Assembly (NCBI RefSeq): GCF_004118635.1
Contig: NZ_SDGU01000012.1
Coordinates: 1-64,000, forward strand
Length of the DNA: 64,000 bases
Direction of reading: 5' to 3'
Origin: Chlorobaculum sp. 24CR
Lineage (GTDB): Bacteria; Bacteroidota; Chlorobiia; Chlorobiales; Chlorobiaceae
In this document: piece by piece, positions 1 to 8,334 of the stretch
Numbering within the stretch: the first letter of the stretch is position 1
How the letters are laid out: each line of letters starts with the position of its first letter
Translations under genes and position numbers: made by a program
The notes under the pieces: model-generated
Database searches by the model: none
Seen by the model: only the letters and a program-made list of their open reading frames with translations
Told to the model about the DNA's origin: nothing

Positions 1-133
1 CCGCCTTCAGTTCACCGCGCAAGGCAAGACCGCAAAAGCTAAACCGCCGGATTATCAGCTCCCGCGAGAGCTTTGCCGTCTCTGAAGCCGCCAGCCGATT
101 GACGGGGAGCTGACAGAATCCGCCGCGCAGACA

Positions 134-159
134 AGAAAAAAGCCGCAGAGGACTCGGCT
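134..159 (-). terminator. Rho-independent terminator of the neuB/kdsC-like operon
   Basis: On the minus strand the arms AGCCG and CGGCT enclose a 9-nt loop and are followed by TTTTTTCTT. The hairpin begins about 45 nt after the stop codon of the NeuB-like gene, which is the expected place for the operon's terminator. The first ~130 bases of the window hold short open stretches on both strands but nothing I can assign to a gene. Confidence 0.65.
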
Positions 160-203
160 CCCCTGCAGCTTCACATTGTATGTCTTTCGTCGATCCCGGC
201 CTG

Positions 204-1073
<870 letters not shown>

Positions 1074-1158
1074 AGATTAGACCCGACAGATATTGTTAAA
1101 GCCTGCGCTGCAAGCCTCTGATTGATAGTATTGATAAAGGGAAAAGAGTCTGGAATGC

Positions 1159-1677
1159 TTACAACGCTCTCTGGGCGATGAGCCACTCGGCATACTCGCG
1201 GAACGCGCCCCGCCCGCCATGCGCGGCGCACCGGTAGTGAACGCACGGTTCAACCAGATGCATACCGTCACCCGGACAGGCCACCAGACCGGATGGCGCG
1301 ATGGCATTCATGATTTCGATGTCGTTCACGTCATCGCCGATATAGGCGATTTCCGACACGTCGAGGCCGGTATCCGAGAGCACCTCATTGAGCTTCGAGA
1401 GCTTGTCCTTGACGCCGAGGTACAATCTTTCGATGTGAAGCTTCTGCGCCCGCCTGACAAGACTTGGCGAAACCTCGCCGGTGATGATGCCGGTTTCGAT
1501 GCCATAAGCGCGTAGCCGTTCAACGCCCATGCCGTCGCGGATGGAGTACCGCTTGAACTCTTCCCCCCGTTCCGAGTAGTAAACGCCGTTATCGGTGAAC
1601 ACGCCGTCGTTGTCCGAAAGAACAACCCGGATGCGCGAAGCTCTCGCTTTCTGCTCCTGCGGAGAGAGAAGAATCAT
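1159..1677 (-). CDS. KdsC-like HAD phosphatase (nonulosonate/KDO 8-phosphate type)
   Basis: 172 residues, the size of KdsC/CMAS-type HAD phosphatases, which have no cap domain and act as tetramers. HAD motif I is LSDNDGVFTDNG near residue 20, with both aspartates (nucleophile and acid/base) kept; the usual second residue Val is Asn. Motif II Thr is in IITGEVS near 64. The Lys is in YLGVKDK near 87 and motif IV is GDDVNDIEIM near 113. The family removes phosphate from KDO-8-P or a 9-phosphononulosonate. Being directly upstream of the NeuB-like gene, it more likely serves that sugar than lipid A core KDO, but a true KdsC role is possible. Confidence 0.85.
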   Translation of the reverse strand: MILLSPQEQKARASRIRVVLSDNDGVFTDNGVYYSERGEEFKRYSIRDGMGVERLRAYGIETGIITGEVSPSLVRRAQKLHIERLYLGVKDKLSKLNEVLSDTGLDVSEIAYIGDDVNDIEIMNAIAPSGLVACPGDGMHLVEPCVHYRCAAHGGRGAFREYAEWLIAQRAL

Positions 1678-2212
1678 GGAGTCACGGGATTTGGTGGAAT
1701 ATCGCTTCAGTGCAAAACACCGGCCAATATATCACTTTTCTGTAATATCCTCGACGCCCCGCCTTCGCGGCGAAGAATTCAGCCTTAAAGCATCTCCACT
1801 TCTCGCCACGCAATAGCCGGGAACAAGGCGAATGGAGCGAAAAAACCGGAGTCGCGATGCCGATCACTGTCGGAACGGAATGAGAATTTCGACCCCGACA
1901 AACCACGACAAACGCAGTTATCAACCTTCGGGAACAGACAACTCAACAAGTTATCCACATTCCACCCACACATTGCCAACCCCTTTGCCGATGGGCTATT
2001 ACGAACTTCTCACAGAAAAAGCGGACGCGGAGAGCAACAAGCGAAGAACAGCGCTATCGCAATGATATAAAACAACTTAAATTAAAAGAGGAAAAGATTG
2101 TTCGCGGGTTTGTCATCCAGCAGCCAACTCCGGCTCTTTATTGTACCAAATCGTATATATCAACTTTTCAACATTATATGCTGCGCCAACCGGCACCTTG
2201 CCGATACAGATC
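1678..2212. other. Intergenic region with a DnaA-box-like pair
   Basis: No convincing gene in about 530 bases: the short open frames here have no family resemblance and poor codon bias. Features seen are a perfect consensus DnaA box TTATCCACA at 1951-1959, a second box-like TTATCAACC at 1918-1926 in the same orientation, and an AT-rich stretch around 2060-2100. The promoter of the kdsC/neuB operon should lie at the left end. Confidence 0.4.
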
Positions 2213-2247
2213 AAAAAGGGCGACATGGCATTGCTTCCATGACGCCC
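2213..2247 (-). terminator. Rho-independent terminator of ppa
   Basis: Minus-strand arms GGGCGTCATGG and CCATGTCGCCC pair over 11 positions with one T-T mismatch, around an 8-nt loop, followed by TTTTT. It starts about 38 nt beyond the ppa stop codon. Confidence 0.8.
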
Positions 2248-2285
2248 CATCGGATTCGCTGGATCAAAAATCGTGCCTGCCGGAA

Positions 2286-2819
2286 TCAGGCATACGTTTC
2301 GTTGTAGCGGTTGATCGAGTCGAGCAGAATCTGCCTGGCCGTGGCCGCGTCCTGAAAATCTTCGACCAGAACGGTTTTGTTTTCGAGCGCCTTGTACTCT
2401 TCGAAGAAGTGCTGAAGCTCCATCTTGAAGTGCTTACCGAGATCGCCAATGTCGTGGATGCCACTGACGCTCATATCGCCTTCAGCTACGGCGATGATCT
2501 TGTCGTCGCCCTCGCCGTGGTCGATCATGCGCATGACGCCGATCACCCTGGACTTCACGACGCACATCGGCACAATGGAGCACTGTGAAATGACGACGAT
2601 GTCAAGCGGATCGTGGTCTTCACCGAGAGTCTTGGGGATGAATCCGTAGTTTTCCGGATACAGCACCGACGAGAAAAGCACACGGTCAAGCAGCAACATG
2701 CCGGTCTTCTTGTCCAGCTCGTACTTGGTTTTGCTGTCTTTGGAAATCTCGACAATCGCATTAACGACGTTCGGGCAATCTTCACCGATCTCGACGTGGT
2801 GCCAGGGGTTGAAATTCAT
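2286..2819 (-). CDS. ppa: Family I inorganic pyrophosphatase
   Basis: 177 residues, normal for bacterial family I PPases. It hydrolyses pyrophosphate to two phosphates in the cytoplasm and so pulls biosynthetic reactions forward. Visible active-site features are YELDKKTG near residue 33 (Lys/Glu), [12 protein letters not shown] near 53, the signature [10 protein letters not shown] near 67, with the Asp cluster that holds catalytic metal, and [11 protein letters not shown] near 101 with Asp and Lys ligands. The start [14 protein letters not shown] is typical. The gene is monocistronic, with its own terminator at 2213-2247 and about 145 nt of spacer to the upstream symporter gene. Confidence 0.95.
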   Translation of the reverse strand: MNFNPWHHVEIGEDCPNVVNAIVEISKDSKTKYELDKKTGMLLLDRVLFSSVLYPENYGFIPKTLGEDHDPLDIVVISQCSIVPMCVVKSRVIGVMRMIDHGEGDDKIIAVAEGDMSVSGIHDIGDLGKHFKMELQHFFEEYKALENKTVLVEDFQDAATARQILLDSINRYNETYA

Positions 2820-2964
2820 GGTTGGCTGTCTGGTTTATCTCTGGATGGTGTAAATGAAAACGTTTTTCAAGATAGAATTTTTTTTCAAACCATCCAGAAA
2901 AAAGAGCGTTAAGAACAAGATCAGCCAGATCGGCCGTATCCGACTGATCCGGCCTTTTTACCCA

Positions 2965-4332
2965 TCACTCTCGCCGCGAGAAATACTCCTTCGTCTCACT
3001 GGCGATCACCGGGCTGAGCAGCAGCAACGCCACCAGGTTCGGCACCGCCATGAGGCCATTGGCGATGTCGGCGAAGGTCCAGACCACTTGCAGCGAGGCG
3101 ACCGAGCCGACCATCACCGCCGCGACCCAGAGCCAGCGATAAGGCTTGATCGCCCCGCGGCCCGCGAGATATTCGAGCGCCTTTTCCCCGTAATATGACC
3201 ATCCGATGATGGTCGAAAAAACGAAGGTCAACAGGCCGAACGAGAGCACCATCGGGCCAATGTGGGGTATGTCCGAGAAAGCGGCGTTGGTCAGCTCCGC
3301 CCCTTTCAGGCCGCTCGTCCACGCGCCTGAGTTGACCACCACGATCCCTGTGGCGGCGCAAACCACCACCGTGTCCCAGAAAGTGCCGGTCGAGGAGATC
3401 AGCGCCTGGCGTACCGGATGCGAGGTCTGCGCCGCCGCCGCCACGATGGGCGCGCTGCCGAGGCCCGACTCGTTAGAAAAGAGGCCGCGCGCAATGCCGT
3501 ACCGCACCGCCTCGCGCGCCCCCGCGCCTGCGAAGCCGCCGAGCGCGGCCTGGCCGGAAAAGGCCGAACTGACGATGAGGCCGATGGTGTCGCCGATAGA
3601 GTGGTGCCCTATCACCAGCAGCGCGACGCAGCCGACGAGATAGAGCGCAGCCATGAAGGGGACGAGGTACTCGCACACGCGAGCGATTGACTTGATGCCG
3701 CCGATAATCACCACGCCGGTGAACGCGGTCAGCACCGCGCCGGTCAGCCACGGCGAGACCTGATACCTGGTCTGCAACAGCGTGGCGATGGAGTTGGCCT
3801 GCACCATGTTGCCAATGCCGAACGAGGCCACGACAGTGAAAATCGCGAAAATGACGCCGAGCCACTTCATCCCCAGCCCCTTTTCGAGCACGTACATCGG
3901 CCCACCCGAAATCGTGCCATCCTCGTTGACCACGCGATACTTGACCGACAGCACCGCCTCGCCATACTTGGTGGCGATGCCAAAGACGCCGGTAAGCCAC
4001 ATCCAGAGCACCGCCCCCGGCCCGCCGAGAGCCACGGCAGTCGATACGCCGACGATGTTGCCCGTGCCGATGGTGGCCGCCAGCGCCGTCACTAGCGCCC
4101 CGAAATGGCTGATTTCACCGGTGCCCTCATGCGAGCGGGTAAACGAAATACGGATCGCATGAGGCAAATGCTTCTGGATAATACCCAGCCTGAACGTCAA
4201 AAACAGATGCGTCCCGAACAGCGCCACCAGAAGCGGAATACCCCAAACGACATCGGCGATTTGCGAGAGAAGAGCTTCAATTTGCAACCGAAGAGGCTCA
4301 AATTGCGCAAGAAAGCTGTCAAGTGATTGCAT
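2965..4332 (-). CDS. AGCS-family sodium:alanine symporter
   Basis: 455 residues with about ten hydrophobic segments, an inner-membrane transporter. Family marks include GALVTALAATIGTGNIVGVS near residue 80, TKYGEAVLSVKYR near 123, SGGPMYVLEKGLG near 145, and ESGLGSAPIVAAAAQTSHPV near 291. AGCS proteins take up alanine or glycine with Na+ or H+. Nothing in the neighbourhood indicates the substrate. The reading frame is intact and complete, and ends in a charged tail (ETKEYFSRRE). It is transcribed on its own or with ppa behind it. Confidence 0.9.
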   Translation of the reverse strand: MQSLDSFLAQFEPLRLQIEALLSQIADVVWGIPLLVALFGTHLFLTFRLGIIQKHLPHAIRISFTRSHEGTGEISHFGALVTALAATIGTGNIVGVSTAVALGGPGAVLWMWLTGVFGIATKYGEAVLSVKYRVVNEDGTISGGPMYVLEKGLGMKWLGVIFAIFTVVASFGIGNMVQANSIATLLQTRYQVSPWLTGAVLTAFTGVVIIGGIKSIARVCEYLVPFMAALYLVGCVALLVIGHHSIGDTIGLIVSSAFSGQAALGGFAGAGAREAVRYGIARGLFSNESGLGSAPIVAAAAQTSHPVRQALISSTGTFWDTVVVCAATGIVVVNSGAWTSGLKGAELTNAAFSDIPHIGPMVLSFGLLTFVFSTIIGWSYYGEKALEYLAGRGAIKPYRWLWVAAVMVGSVASLQVVWTFADIANGLMAVPNLVALLLLSPVIASETKEYFSRRE

Positions 4333-4448
4333 GATTTTTAGTTAGGATGAATGTGGATGGAAACCTGGGCGCGCGGAACCCCAGCTCCGCATCTTTTAAA
4401 ATCGTCAGGAAAAAGTACGGAAATTCCCGAAGCTCTGGAACTGCCAGC

Positions 4449-4490
4449 TTGACAGTTCCACACACATCGTGTATATTTCAATAATATACA
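4449..4490 (+). promoter_or_regulatory. Promoter with overlapping palindromic operator of the TA pair
   Basis: TTGACA at 4449-4454 is separated by exactly 17 nt from TATATT at 4472-4477, a near-consensus sigma70-type promoter. The -10 box lies inside an inverted repeat, TGTATAT (4470-4476) and ATATACA (4484-4490), with a 7-nt centre. That is the layout expected for autorepression by the ribbon-helix-helix antitoxin encoded downstream. The toxin ATG at 4498 follows immediately, so the leader is very short and no Shine-Dalgarno is visible. Confidence 0.7.
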
Positions 4491-4497
4491 AAGCATC

Positions 4498-4806
4498 ATG
4501 AATCTTTTTACAGGCATAACCGGGTTTCAATGGGATGAGGGTAATCTCGCCAAAAATCCGGAAAAACATGGCGTATCGAACTCCGAGTCGGAATCGATCT
4601 TCTTCAACCAGCCGTTGATCGTTGCCGACGACCCGAAACATTCGGAGATAGAATCAAGATGGTACGCGCTGGGTCAAACGAATGAAGGCAGAAAACTCTT
4701 TGTGGTTTTCACCGTCAGGAAAGACAAAATCAGAATTATCTCGTCGAGAGACATGAACAGAAAGGAGAAGAGTACCTATGAAAAAGCAGACAAAGACCGT
4801 TCCTGA
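4498..4806 (+). CDS. brnT: BrnT-family toxin (RelE-like fold ribonuclease)
   Basis: 102 residues. The N-terminal FQWDEGNLAKNPEKHGVS and the C-terminal FTVRKDKIRIISSRDMNRKE are the two hallmark blocks of BrnT toxins, small RNases that stop translation. The middle carries RWYALGQTNEGRKLFVV. The gene overlaps the following antitoxin gene by 29 nt, the usual arrangement for co-translation. Unlike most type II modules but like brnTA, the toxin comes first. The C-terminus (EKADKDRS) is slightly longer than the core. It sits in an AT-rich islet, which fits mobile origin. Confidence 0.9.
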   Translation: MNLFTGITGFQWDEGNLAKNPEKHGVSNSESESIFFNQPLIVADDPKHSEIESRWYALGQTNEGRKLFVVFTVRKDKIRIISSRDMNRKEKSTYEKADKDRS

Positions 4807-5083
4807 ATTCAGCAGTGAGCAGGAAGAACGCGAGTTCTGGGCTACCCATGATTCGTCTGAATATATCGACTGGAAAAAAGCGAAACCGGCCATCTTCCCG
4901 GATTTGAAACCAACAATGAAAACCATTTCGCTCCGTTTGCCGGAAACGCTGCTCAATCGCATCAAGACTCTTGCCAACGAACGTGACGTGCCGTATCAGT
5001 CTTTGATGAAAATGTACCTCAGAGAACGCATCGATAGCGAGTACGGGCTGGAAAGGAACAAACAAAAGAAAGCGAACTCCTGA
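4778..5083 (+). CDS. CopG/BrnA-type ribbon-helix-helix antitoxin
   Basis: 101 residues. The N-terminal half (PEFSSEQEEREFWATHDSSE) is the toxin-binding type seen in CopG-family antitoxins. The C-terminal half contains the DNA-binding ribbon-helix-helix: MKTISLRLPETLLNRIKTLA then YQSLMKMYLRERI. It should neutralise the BrnT-like toxin and repress the operon, probably at the palindrome 4470-4490. An AGGAG Shine-Dalgarno lies about 9 nt before the ATG, inside the toxin gene. Whether to call it BrnA or generic CopG is open; the FWATHDSSEY block is of CopG-antitoxin type. Confidence 0.85.
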   Translation: MKKQTKTVPEFSSEQEEREFWATHDSSEYIDWKKAKPAIFPDLKPTMKTISLRLPETLLNRIKTLANERDVPYQSLMKMYLRERIDSEYGLERNKQKKANS

Positions 5084-5134
5084 AGGTCAGGATATTGGTA
5101 TAATTAACATCCTCTATTTTTTCTCATCATCACC

Positions 5135-5977
5135 ATGTCAGAACAAATAAACGAAACAGAATACACGAAGCACTTCGGATTAGACGAAAAAAAACCTGAT
5201 CAGAAAAAAGCGGAAAAAGCACTTAAGTACGCTTGGGATATTCGCAAATTTGAAATCGATCTATACTGGAAAAGGTCAACACATTTCTGGACATTAATAG
5301 GCGCAATATTTGCTGGATATTTTGTGGTTTTAGGATCAGATAAAATAGAGAATAAAGATTTTTATGCTCTCATAATCAGTTGCGTTGGCCTTGTATTCTC
5401 AATAGCATGGCATCTCGCAAATTTGGGGAGTAAATTTTGGCAAGAAAATTGGGAATATCAGATTGAACTGTTGGAGGATGATTTTATCGGGCCATTATAC
5501 AAGACAACGCTATCAAAGATTAAAGAGCCTTCGACAATAAAACATTTTTTCACTATCCCAATCAAATCCCACTCTTTTTCTGTCACAAAAATAAATCACA
5601 TAACAAGCCTCTTTACAACAATCATTTGGCTCTTATTAGTAGCATATAGCTTAATGAGCCTGTTCTCGCCGAGCGACATTACTATATCGCATACAGTCTT
5701 ATACAATCTCAGCGAACCAAACGCCACAGTATCACTCCTTACTTTCACCACAAACATTCAACAAACCGACCAAACCATATCATACTGGAGTCTTGCATTC
5801 ATCATAATCATAATCACATTCATTTTCATATGCCTACTATGTCACGCAAGAACCACAAAGACAAAAAAAGAAGAAATAAATCAACCAGAAAAACCGCGAG
5901 ATATTAATTCAAATATCGTAATCGCGCAAAAACGAGAAACTCGAATATCCCCTCAAGAACGATTTAACAAGTTTTAG
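5135..5977 (+). CDS. RipA-like integral membrane protein
   Basis: 280 residues, clearly AT-rich compared with the flanking core genes. After a charged N-terminus comes the block IRKFEIDLYWKRSTHFWTLI near residue 36, which I recognise as the motif of RipA-family (octameric) membrane proteins. Four hydrophobic segments are seen at about residues 50-66, 77-96, 160-178 and 217-238, followed by a charged cytoplasmic-looking tail. Function is unknown; members often occur in variable regions. Here it sits directly after a toxin-antitoxin pair and before an isolated antitoxin gene, in a 2-kb accessory islet, which suggests transfer and perhaps a defence-related role (inference only). Confidence 0.65.
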   Translation: MSEQINETEYTKHFGLDEKKPDQKKAEKALKYAWDIRKFEIDLYWKRSTHFWTLIGAIFAGYFVVLGSDKIENKDFYALIISCVGLVFSIAWHLANLGSKFWQENWEYQIELLEDDFIGPLYKTTLSKIKEPSTIKHFFTIPIKSHSFSVTKINHITSLFTTIIWLLLVAYSLMSLFSPSDITISHTVLYNLSEPNATVSLLTFTTNIQQTDQTISYWSLAFIIIIITFIFICLLCHARTTKTKKEEINQPEKPRDINSNIVIAQKRETRISPQERFNKF

Positions 5978-6080
5978 AAAGACAACTAATTTCTGCAAAA
6001 GATATCATGAATTATACTCACAGTGATTTAATCAAATGCTAATTATTTTGACAAAAAAAATTCCCCACCAACATCAAGAG

Positions 6081-6275
6081 TCACAGACTTAAGCCAGAAA
6101 TAACTTTATCTAACGGAACACCTGGCTGATTCTGCGACGTTTCTTTCTCTTCCCTCAAATCCCTTAAATCCTGATAATCACTCATAGCTTCTTCCAAAAC
6201 CATAAACTCTTCATAGGGCAAAACGACGAACTCTTTTTTACCCTCTTTTCCTATAATTTGCGGATGAAGTTCCAT
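6081..6275 (-). CDS. Phd/YefM-like antitoxin without an adjacent toxin
   Basis: 64 residues from the ATG at 6275: MELHPQIIGKEGKKEFVVLP followed by YEEFMVLEEAMSDYQDLRDL and a PGVPLDKVISGLSL tail. This is the typical layout of short Phd/YefM-type antitoxins (N-terminal dimer/DNA-binding, C-terminal toxin-binding helix). The frame is open upstream to 6479, but the extra residues look non-conserved. No RelE/ParE-type gene follows it; only about 100 bases separate its stop from the end of the convergent membrane-protein gene. It is therefore an orphan, a remnant, or acts on a toxin elsewhere. Confidence 0.6.
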   Translation of the reverse strand: MELHPQIIGKEGKKEFVVLPYEEFMVLEEAMSDYQDLRDLREEKETSQNQPGVPLDKVISGLSL

Positions 6276-6466
6276 AGGGGCATCGACACTATCAAATTCA
6301 TGATTCTTGCCTGACTTCCCCAAAAGTACACTCTCCGCCCCGATAAAACAAGGACGCCCAGCTTTACCATCATCCTTCCCCATGCCCGATATTCTCAATA
6401 ATTTCATATTTTCCGCCCTCATCACAGAGAACCGGACTTGACACATCAGACAGAGAGAAGAAACCC

Positions 6467-8065
6467 ATGGAGTTAGCACAGGAGATCGCGCGGCGACGGA
6501 CGTTCGCTATTATCAGCCACCCGGATGCGGGTAAAACCACCCTCACCGAAAAACTGCTGCTGTTCGGCGGCGCGATTCACACGGCGGGGGCGGTCAAAAG
6601 CAACAAGATCCGCAAGTCGGCGACGAGCGACTTCATGGAGATCGAGAAGCAGCGCGGCATTTCGGTGGCGACTTCGGTGATGGGCTTCGAGTATCGCGGC
6701 AAGCGCATCAACATTCTCGACACGCCGGGCCACAAGGATTTCGCCGAAGACACCTACCGTACGCTGACGGCGGTCGATAGCGTCATTCTCGTCGTCGATA
6801 GTATGAAGGGCGTCGAGGAGCAGACCGAGCGGCTGATGGAGGTGTGCCGGATGCGCCATACGCCGGTGATTATCTTTATCAACAAGATGGACCGCGAGGG
6901 GCGCGACCCGTTCGAGCTGCTCGACGAGCTGGAGGAGAAGCTCGACATCCAGACCTGCCCGATGACCTGGCCGATCAGCCAGGGCCAGAACTTCAAGGGC
7001 GTTTACAATCTGTTCGACAAATCGCTGAACCTGTTCGAGGCCAACTCGTCGCAGATCGGCCAGAAGCTGACCGACATCGAAGGGATCGACGATCCGAAAC
7101 TCGCCGACTGGATCGGCACGGCCAACGCCAAAAAACTGCGCGAGGATGTGGAGCTGATCGAGGGGGTCTATGAACCCTACGAGCTGGAGATGTACCGCGA
7201 AGGGTTGCAGGCGCCAGTCTTTTTCGGCAGCGCGGTCAACAACTTCGGCGTCCACGAACTGCTCGACACCTTCATCGAGGTCGCCCCCTGCCCGCACGAG
7301 CGCGAGGCGACCGAGCGCATCGTGAGCGCCTCCGAACCGACGCTGAGTGGCTTCGTCTTCAAGATTCATGCCAACCTCGACCCGAACCACCGCGACCGCA
7401 CGGCCTTCTTCAAAATCTGCTCAGGGCGCTTCGAGCGCAACAAGTTCTACCAGCACACGCGCCTCGGCAAAAAGCTCCGCTTCTCCAACCCGACGCAGTT
7501 CATGGCACAGGAGAAAAGCGTCATCGACGAAGCGTGGGCGGGCGACGTGATCGGCCTGTACGACAACGGCTCGCTCAAGATCGGCGACACGCTCACCGAG
7601 GGCGAAGCGCTGCACTTCCGGGGCATTCCGAGCTTCTCGCCGGAGATTTTCAAGGTGCTCGAAAACCGCGATCCGCTCAAAACCAAGCAGCTCGAAAAGG
7701 GCATCCGCCAGCTCACCGACGAAGGCGTAGCGCAGCTCTTCGTGCAGTACGGCACGAAGAAGATCGTCGGCACGGTCGGCGAACTCCAGTTCGACGTCAT
7801 CCAGTTCCGGCTCGAACACGAGTACGGCGCGCAGTGCTCCTTCACGCCCTTGCGCTTCCACAAGGCGTTCTGGTTCACCAGCGACAACCAGGAACAGCTC
7901 GACGAATTCATGCGCCGCCGGGCCAACGTCATCGCCCGCGACAAGGAGGAGCACCCGGTCTTTTTCGCCGAAACCGAGTGGATGCTCAAAATCGCCAAAG
8001 AGGATTTCCCCGAAATCGAATTCCACACAACCTCGGAGTTCAAAACCGAAGGCGAAGAGGCCTGA
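6467..8065 (+). CDS. prfC: Peptide chain release factor 3
   Basis: 532 residues, the normal RF3 length. Translation GTPase that recycles RF1/RF2 from terminated ribosomes. G1 loop [13 protein letters not shown] near residue 17, G3 DTPGHKDF near 85, and G4 [10 protein letters not shown] near 139. The RF3-specific insert [16 protein letters not shown] near 175 and the C-terminal domain with [16 protein letters not shown] near 441 are present. Shine-Dalgarno-like AGAGAGAAG precedes the ATG. High-GC codon use resumes here after the AT-rich islet. Transcribed alone; hairpin-forming repeats follow the stop codon. Confidence 0.95.
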   Translation: MELAQEIARRRTFAIISHPDAGKTTLTEKLLLFGGAIHTAGAVKSNKIRKSATSDFMEIEKQRGISVATSVMGFEYRGKRINILDTPGHKDFAEDTYRTLTAVDSVILVVDSMKGVEEQTERLMEVCRMRHTPVIIFINKMDREGRDPFELLDELEEKLDIQTCPMTWPISQGQNFKGVYNLFDKSLNLFEANSSQIGQKLTDIEGIDDPKLADWIGTANAKKLREDVELIEGVYEPYELEMYREGLQAPVFFGSAVNNFGVHELLDTFIEVAPCPHEREATERIVSASEPTLSGFVFKIHANLDPNHRDRTAFFKICSGRFERNKFYQHTRLGKKLRFSNPTQFMAQEKSVIDEAWAGDVIGLYDNGSLKIGDTLTEGEALHFRGIPSFSPEIFKVLENRDPLKTKQLEKGIRQLTDEGVAQLFVQYGTKKIVGTVGELQFDVIQFRLEHEYGAQCSFTPLRFHKAFWFTSDNQEQLDEFMRRRANVIARDKEEHPVFFAETEWMLKIAKEDFPEIEFHTTSEFKTEGEEA

Positions 8066-8079
8066 AGGATGAACCGAGA

Positions 8080-8236
8080 GGGCGGGCGTAAAACCCGCCC
8101 CTACGAAATATTTCAAAACACCCCACCCCTCGTAGGGGCAACCCTCGCGGTTGCCCTGCCACGAACCGCCTCAACGCCACGATGAATCATTCGCCTTGCA
8201 GCCAACAACAGGGCGGGCATGAAACCCGCCCCTATG
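8080..8236. repeat. Cluster of GC-rich inverted-repeat (REP-like) elements
   Basis: Two copies of the same element, at 8080-8105 and 8211-8236, each read GGGCGGG, 7 nt, CCCGCCCCTA. Between them lies a related hairpin with GGGGCAACC and GGTTGCCC arms at 8135-8157, preceded by CGTAGGGG, the reverse complement of CCCCTACG at 8099-8106. No ORF with coding character is present in this 269-nt spacer between prfC and the copper ATPase gene. Such palindromic units are dispersed in many genomes and may also end the prfC transcript. Confidence 0.7.
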
Positions 8237-8334
8237 GTGGACGTTGTGGACTTCGTGGACGGAAAAGGCAAAGGAACCATTGAGGTTGGCTGTGGGTAGT
8301 ACTTTATAATTGTTACCATCCACAGAAAACAGCA

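Noticed and set aside
1-130. Possible gene fragments at the left edge
   Set aside because: Frames on both strands are open for 25-40 codons, but none has a start, a recognisable motif or a clear advantage over the others.
2932-2959. Hairpin GGCCG...CGGCC followed by TTTTT on the plus strand
   Set aside because: No plus-strand gene precedes it, and on the minus strand the T-run is missing, so I do not call it a terminator for either neighbour.
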